Part shown: positions 59,970-64,000 of the stretch, piece by piece
Numbering within the stretch: the stretch's first letter is position 1
Layout: every line of letters starts with the position of its first letter
From: Clostridium sp. CAG:354_28_25
Lineage (GTDB): Bacteria > Bacillota > Clostridia > TANB77 > CAG-508
Assembly: GCA_001915925.1 (NCBI GenBank)
Contig: MNRL01000009.1
Location: 10,450-74,449 of the forward strand
DNA: 64,000 nt
Reading direction: 5' to 3'
Translations under genes and position numbers: made by a program
The notes under the pieces: generated by a model
Database searches by the model: none
What the model was told of the DNA's origin: nothing
Seen by the model: the letters and a program-made list of their open reading frames with translations, nothing else

Positions 59970-62387
59970 TTAATCTCTTAATTTAGCTCCACATCTCTTG
60001 TCTAGAGTTTTTAATATGCTATTCATTTTTTCATTTATTTGTTCTGATGTCATAGTTGTTCCTTCATTAAGTATTTTTACTTTTAATGTAACTGATTTTT
60101 TACCTTCTGGTATTTGGTCTCCCCTATATTCATCAACAAATTCAACTTCTTTAACTTTTGCTCTAATATTTTCTTCAATTTGTTTCCATGTAATTTCTTC
60201 ATCAACTATGATTGATAAATCTTTTTCTACTAATGGTAGTTCTGGTAATCTTTCATATTCATTTGTTCTTGAAGCATATGGAACAAATTTTTCTGTATTA
60301 ATTTCAAACATTGCTACATTTGTTCTTTTTATTTTAGTATCTGCCATTACTTTTACAGAAACTAATCCTAATGTTCCGATTACTTCATTACCTTTAACTA
60401 CATTTAGGTATGCATTAACATCTGCCCAATATGGCTTCTCCATTTTTTCTAATTTAAGTTCTTCCATATGGCAATATTCAGCCATATTTTCAATTACACC
60501 TTTTGCTTCATAGAATATTTCTTTAGCCTCTTTTCCTACTATACATCCAGTTAAATAATTCTTTTGAATTGGTAAGATTTCATCTTCTGAAGATGGTCTA
60601 TAATCACCTTTTTCATAAACTTCTTCACAGTCAAATAATCTAAATTCATCATAATATCTTAAATTTTTAACAACTGCTTCTAACATTCCTGGAATTAAAG
60701 AACTTCTTAAATATGCTAAATCTGGTGCTGGTGGAGTTGCTAATTTTAAAGATTTCTCCATATCTATTCCTGCTGCTTTAATATATTTTTCTTCAATCCA
60801 TGGATATGTGAAAATTTCATAAAATCCGCATCTATATGCTAAATATTCTTTAATTCTTCTTTCAAGTAAAACATCATTTTGTTTTACAGAATGTTCAAAT
60901 GTTATAGTAATTGGTTTTGCCTCAAAACTATCAAAGCTTAATATTCTTGCAATATCTCCCATTACATCATCTTTGATTGTTACATCACCTGTTGATCTCC
61001 ATGTTGGAACTATTACATCATATTCTCCGTTATTTAATGATATTTCATATCCAAGAGCTGTTAAAATTTGTTCAATCTTCTCTTGTGGTATTTTCTTTCC
61101 TAATCTTGTATCTAAGAATTCTTCACTTACTTTTATTTCATTCTTTTTAGTTTCGTTTGGATAAACATCTGCATATTTAATTATTTTGCTATCTGGGAAT
61201 ATTTCTTTAATTAATCTTAATGCTAAATTTAATCCTTCATCTACTCTTTGTGTATCAACACCTTTTTCAAATCTCATTGAAGCTTCTGTTTTTTCTGCAA
61301 ATTTTTTATCTGTTTGTCTAACTGTATCTGCAGAGAAGTTTGCTACTTCTAATACAACTCCTTTTGTATCTGGCAGAATAGAATCTTTTTTACCACCTTT
61401 AATTCCAGCTAATGCCATTGCATCACTTTCATCACATATTACTAAATCGTCTGTTGAAAGCTCAATAAAGTTATTATCTAATAATAATAATTTCTCATTT
61501 TCTTTGGCATTTCTTATTATTATTTTTTCTCCACTTACATGTGTTTTGTCAAAAGCATGAAGTGGTTGACCTACTGCCATCATTACATAATTTGTTATAT
61601 CAACAATGGCATTTATTGGTCTTTGACCTACTTTTGATAATAATGATTGCATCCACATTGGGGATGGTTTTTCATATATACCATCTATTTCTACTGCTAC
61701 ATATCTATTACATTTAGTTGTATCTTTTATTTCTACACTATATTCTGGAACTTTTGGTATTTCGTATTTTGGTAATTCTTTTAATGGTGCATCATATATA
61801 GCTGATAATTCTCTTGCAATTCCATAATGTCCCCATAAATCTGGTCTATTAGATAATGATTTATTATCTATTTCTAATACTGTATCATTCATTCCAAATA
61901 AATCTGCAACACTATCTCCTGGTTTGCAATCAAAATCTTTTAAATCAACTATTTCACTTTCTTCTTCATTTGGGAAGAAATCACTTAAATACACTTCTGT
62001 AGAAGCACAAATCATTCCATAAGAGCTTTCTCCTCTCATTTTTGTTTTTGTTATTTTAACAGGTTCTCCTTGACCATGCCAAACAACTTCTGCTCCTGGT
62101 TTTGATACTACTACATGTTCTCCAACATAAAGGTTAGAACCACCACATACGATTTGTACAGGTTCTTCTTCTCCAATATCTACCATACATATTCTTAATT
62201 TATCAGCATTTGGATGTTCTTTTATTTCTAAAATTTCTCCTACAACTATGTTATGAAATTTTTGGGCAGTATTTTCGACTTCTTCTACTTCTACTGTCCT
62301 TAGTGTCATATCATAGGCAATTTGTTCATCAGTTAAACCTTCAGGTAAATCAACATATTTTCTAATTAAATTTAATGATACTTTCAT
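59970..62387 (-). CDS. pheT: Phenylalanyl-tRNA synthetase beta subunit
   Basis: 805 residues, the usual size. It supplies the OB-fold tRNA-binding domain (about 40-150), B3/B4 editing domain (about 200-370, with a catalytic editing pocket around INAIVDITNYVMM), the B5 and catalytic-like domain, and a C-terminal anticodon-binding FDX-ACB domain with ERLPELPLVEKDLSIIVDE. The ATG at 62387 (MKVSLNLIRKYV) follows AAAGGA; the open frame begins two codons earlier at TTG. It ends at a REP-like palindrome. Confidence 0.96.
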   Translation of the reverse strand: MKVSLNLIRKYVDLPEGLTDEQIAYDMTLRTVEVEEVENTAQKFHNIVVGEILEIKEHPNADKLRICMVDIGEEEPVQIVCGGSNLYVGEHVVVSKPGAEVVWHGQGEPVKITKTKMRGESSYGMICASTEVYLSDFFPNEEESEIVDLKDFDCKPGDSVADLFGMNDTVLEIDNKSLSNRPDLWGHYGIARELSAIYDAPLKELPKYEIPKVPEYSVEIKDTTKCNRYVAVEIDGIYEKPSPMWMQSLLSKVGQRPINAIVDITNYVMMAVGQPLHAFDKTHVSGEKIIIRNAKENEKLLLLDNNFIELSTDDLVICDESDAMALAGIKGGKKDSILPDTKGVVLEVANFSADTVRQTDKKFAEKTEASMRFEKGVDTQRVDEGLNLALRLIKEIFPDSKIIKYADVYPNETKKNEIKVSEEFLDTRLGKKIPQEKIEQILTALGYEISLNNGEYDVIVPTWRSTGDVTIKDDVMGDIARILSFDSFEAKPITITFEHSVKQNDVLLERRIKEYLAYRCGFYEIFTYPWIEEKYIKAAGIDMEKSLKLATPPAPDLAYLRSSLIPGMLEAVVKNLRYYDEFRLFDCEEVYEKGDYRPSSEDEILPIQKNYLTGCIVGKEAKEIFYEAKGVIENMAEYCHMEELKLEKMEKPYWADVNAYLNVVKGNEVIGTLGLVSVKVMADTKIKRTNVAMFEINTEKFVPYASRTNEYERLPELPLVEKDLSIIVDEEITWKQIEENIRAKVKEVEFVDEYRGDQIPEGKKSVTLKVKILNEGTTMTSEQINEKMNSILKTLDKRCGAKLRD

Positions 62388-62401
62388 ATTCAAAATCCTT
62401 T

Positions 62402-63439
62402 CTATTTAAATTGTTTTAAAAATCTTAAATCTCCACTATGGAATAAACGTACATCATCTACTCCATATCTCATCATTACTAATCTATCTAATCCAATATT
62501 AATATAGAATCCTGTCCATATGTCTGGATCTAATCCTGCTGATTTTAATACATTTGGATGAATTACACCACCTGGCATAACTTCTATCCATCCATTATGA
62601 TTACATACTTTACATCCTTTTCCACCACATACTAAACATTCCATATCTATTTCATATCCTGGTTCTGTAAATGGGAAAAATCCTTCTCTCATTCTTGTTT
62701 TTATCGTTCTTCCAAAAACTTTTTCTAAGATTGTTTGGATCATAACCATACCAGATGAAAAAGATATATCTTTATCAACTATTAATGCTTCATATTGGAA
62801 GAATGCTCTTTCATGTCTAGCATCAGTTGTTTCATTTCTATATACTTCTCCTGGATATACAAATCTTGCTGGTGCTCCATGTTTTAGTAAATATCTTACA
62901 GAACCACCTGTTAAATGTGGTCTTAAGCATAATCTTTCTGCACCTTCTTTATCTTCTGTTCCTTCAAGCCAATATGTGTCCATAGATTGACGTGCAGGAT
63001 GATTTTTAGCAAAATTCAAATTATCAAATGCATATTTTTCACTACTTATATCATCTTCATTGAATACTTCAAAACCTAAAGATAAAAATGCATCATTTAA
63101 GTCATGTTTCATTTGAGTTATTGGATGAAGCGCTCCTCCACTCACCTTTTTACCAGGAATTGTTAAGTCGATTGGTTCATCTAATACACTCATAGAAGCA
63201 ATAATTTCATCATCTTTTTGTTGTAAGTTGCTTATAAATGTATTTTTAATTTCCGTTGCCATCATTCCAATTGTTTTTTTCTCTTCTACAGATAAATCTT
63301 TCATAGATTTTAGAACTTCTGATAATTCACTTTTTTTACCAGTTAATTCTTTTCTGACTTCTTCAAGCTCAGCAATAGTCTTTACGTTTTTAATTTTTTC
63401 TAAACCTTTTGTTTTGATTTCTTCTAATTTCTCTTTCAT
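62402..63439 (-). CDS. pheS: Phenylalanyl-tRNA synthetase alpha subunit
   Basis: 345 residues with an N-terminal coiled-coil tRNA-binding arm (about 1-90) and the class II catalytic core: HPITQMKHDLNDAFLSLGF, then RLCLRPHLTGGSVRYLL, FFQYEALIVDKDISF, FPFTEPGYEIDMEC and GLDRLVMMRYGVDDVR (motif 3). A Cys-rich LVCGGKGCKVCNHNGW insertion is notable. It is preceded by a Phe-specific T-box leader, some REP elements and a sigma-A promoter, and followed by pheT nine bases later. Confidence 0.97.
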   Translation of the reverse strand: MKEKLEEIKTKGLEKIKNVKTIAELEEVRKELTGKKSELSEVLKSMKDLSVEEKKTIGMMATEIKNTFISNLQQKDDEIIASMSVLDEPIDLTIPGKKVSGGALHPITQMKHDLNDAFLSLGFEVFNEDDISSEKYAFDNLNFAKNHPARQSMDTYWLEGTEDKEGAERLCLRPHLTGGSVRYLLKHGAPARFVYPGEVYRNETTDARHERAFFQYEALIVDKDISFSSGMVMIQTILEKVFGRTIKTRMREGFFPFTEPGYEIDMECLVCGGKGCKVCNHNGWIEVMPGGVIHPNVLKSAGLDPDIWTGFYINIGLDRLVMMRYGVDDVRLFHSGDLRFLKQFK

Positions 63440-63471
63440 AAATCTTTTCCTTTCTTAAAATTTTATGGTGG

Positions 63472-63592
63472 CGGGATTTTTGATCGTTCCGGGATTTGAG
63501 GACGTTCTTTTTTGTTTTCTATGGAAATAGGGACGGTCCTTTTTTCCCTTTTTTGTTTTCGAATAGGGATTTAAGGAACGTCCCTCTTTCCC
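63472..63592. repeat. Cluster of four REP-like elements in the pheS leader
   Basis: In order: CGGGATTTTTGATCGTTCC (63472), GGGATTTGAGGACGTTC plus a T-run (63491), AATAGGGACGGTCC plus TTTTTTCCCT (63527) and AATAGGGATTTAAGGAACGTC plus CCTCTTTCCCT (63563, inverted). They lie between the T-box terminator and the pheS start codon, inside the untranslated leader. Further CCCTATT fragments continue to 63610. Confidence 0.85.
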
Positions 63593-63628
63593 TAGTCCCT
63601 ATTCCCTATTTGTATGTGGATTGAAAAT

Positions 63629-63853
63629 CAAAAAACGAGCAATCTTCCATAAAGGACGATTTGCTCGTGGTACCACCTTTTTTTATAGTATTTCTACTAC
63701 CTCATTACAGATTAACGCTCTTACACGATTTGACTCCATTACTGAAATTCGTTAATTTGCCTTTCTATTGTAGCTTCCAGTCTATGGCTACAATTCCCTA
63801 GTTAGAGTTTCAAATTAACTACTTATATAATTTCTTCGTCAACATTTATTAGT
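63629..63853 (-). promoter_or_regulatory. Phe-specific T-box riboswitch of the pheST operon
   Basis: On the minus strand an antiterminator-type GGTGGTACCACG box is followed by the competing terminator, where ACGAGCAA pairs with TTGCTCGT (63635-63642 and 63661-63668), and then a T-run. Upstream of the T-box motif a long stem region contains GAATTTCAG around 63742-63750, consistent with a UUC/UUU phenylalanine specifier. Uncharged tRNA-Phe binding would favour the antiterminator and let pheS be read. Confidence 0.88.
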
Positions 63854-63860
63854 CGTATAG

Positions 63861-63889
63861 ATTATATTGCCTTTTTTGGTATTTGTCAA
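63861..63889 (-). promoter_or_regulatory. Sigma-A promoter of pheST
   Basis: On the minus strand TTGACA (63884-63889) and TATAAT (63861-63866) are both perfect and are 17 bases apart, leading into the T-box leader. Upstream of it no gene is visible up to the end of the window. Confidence 0.85.
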
Positions 63890-64000
63890 ATGTTTATGGC
63901 AAATTGATAGCATAAATTTTTAGTAGGATTTCTCTTTTGTAAAATCTTGAAGCTATTTTGTAGATTAATTTTCGAGATTCCTATTTAATTTTATATTTTT

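Noticed and set aside
60000..61560. Plus-strand frames opposite pheT, such as 59998-60513 and 61186-61560
   Set aside because: They are complementary shadows of pheT with no ribosome binding site and no recognisable domain.
1..64000. tRNA, rRNA or CRISPR array
   Set aside because: No cloverleaf, rRNA-like or regularly spaced repeat pattern was noticed on reading; the recurring GGGACGGTCC elements are dispersed single copies, not an array.

Overview
The window is AT-rich, densely coded DNA from an anaerobic, endospore-forming member of the Clostridia. The evidence is a complete spoIIIAA-AH operon, yabP-yabQ-divIC, a dipicolinate synthase subunit, pta-ackA, an oxygen-sensitive class III ribonucleotide reductase (nrdDG), the MEP-pathway gene ispG, AGGAGG-type ribosome binding sites and a T-box leader. 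No species name can be justified from the sequence alone. Most genes lie on the minus strand. No rRNA, tRNA, CRISPR array, integrase island or intact transposase was seen.

Layout. 0.2-10.5 kb: small orphan genes, asnS (plus), a DUF2207 membrane protein, rho, the divIC-yabQ-yabP cell-division and sporulation set, a solitary DnaB/RecA-like ATPase and lemA. 10.5-13.3 kb: a DUF3137 gene and a XerC/D-type recombinase (plus), then dpaB. 13.4-23.2 kb: a Cys-cluster orphan gene, pta-ackA, the operon trmB-ispG-orf315-S51 peptidase, two clostridial hypotheticals, tsaC and another orphan gene. 23.3-34 kb: two ABC exporters, a polysaccharide deacetylase, a DUF362 ferredoxin protein, a sirtuin and an amidohydrolase. 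34-43.7 kb: a DUF3419 gene, pfk, trmL, an orphan gene, spoIIIA and yebC. 43.8-52.5 kb: a tightly packed array of small metabolite-handling enzymes (two HAD phosphatases, a pyrophosphatase-like protein, two histidine phosphatases, a deoxyribosyltransferase-like protein, a cupin, a methyltransferase, an alpha/beta hydrolase, a Nudix protein and a P-loop kinase), interrupted by an acyl-CoA synthetase. 52.6-64 kb: nrdDG with a divergent Crp/Fnr regulator, a DUF5685-DnaJ-zinc-ribbon trio, an ECF sigma/anti-sigma pair, and pheST behind a Phe T-box.

Three patterns cut across the ordinary annotation. (1) A family of short palindrome-like repeats with a GGGACGGTCC / GGACGTTCC core occurs at about ten intergenic places, including inside spoIIIA and in the pheS leader. 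It looks like a REP family whose mobilising transposase lies elsewhere. (2) Six single genes (at about 0.7, 9.2, 13.4, 22.5, 34.1 and 37.1 kb) look richer in GC than their surroundings, and each has its own strong ribosome binding site and intrinsic terminator. They behave like independently acquired single-gene cassettes. (3) Four genes appear broken by a short indel and a fifth is a chimera (DUF2207, an ABC ATPase, a UDG-like gene, a HAD phosphatase, and a histidine phosphatase joined to an unrelated C-terminus). Three of these lie in the 43.8-48.7 kb enzyme array, so either that array is decaying or the assembly has indel errors. No clearly new multi-gene system can be proven from the sequence. 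The strongest leads are the orphan cassettes, the REP family and the enzyme array.
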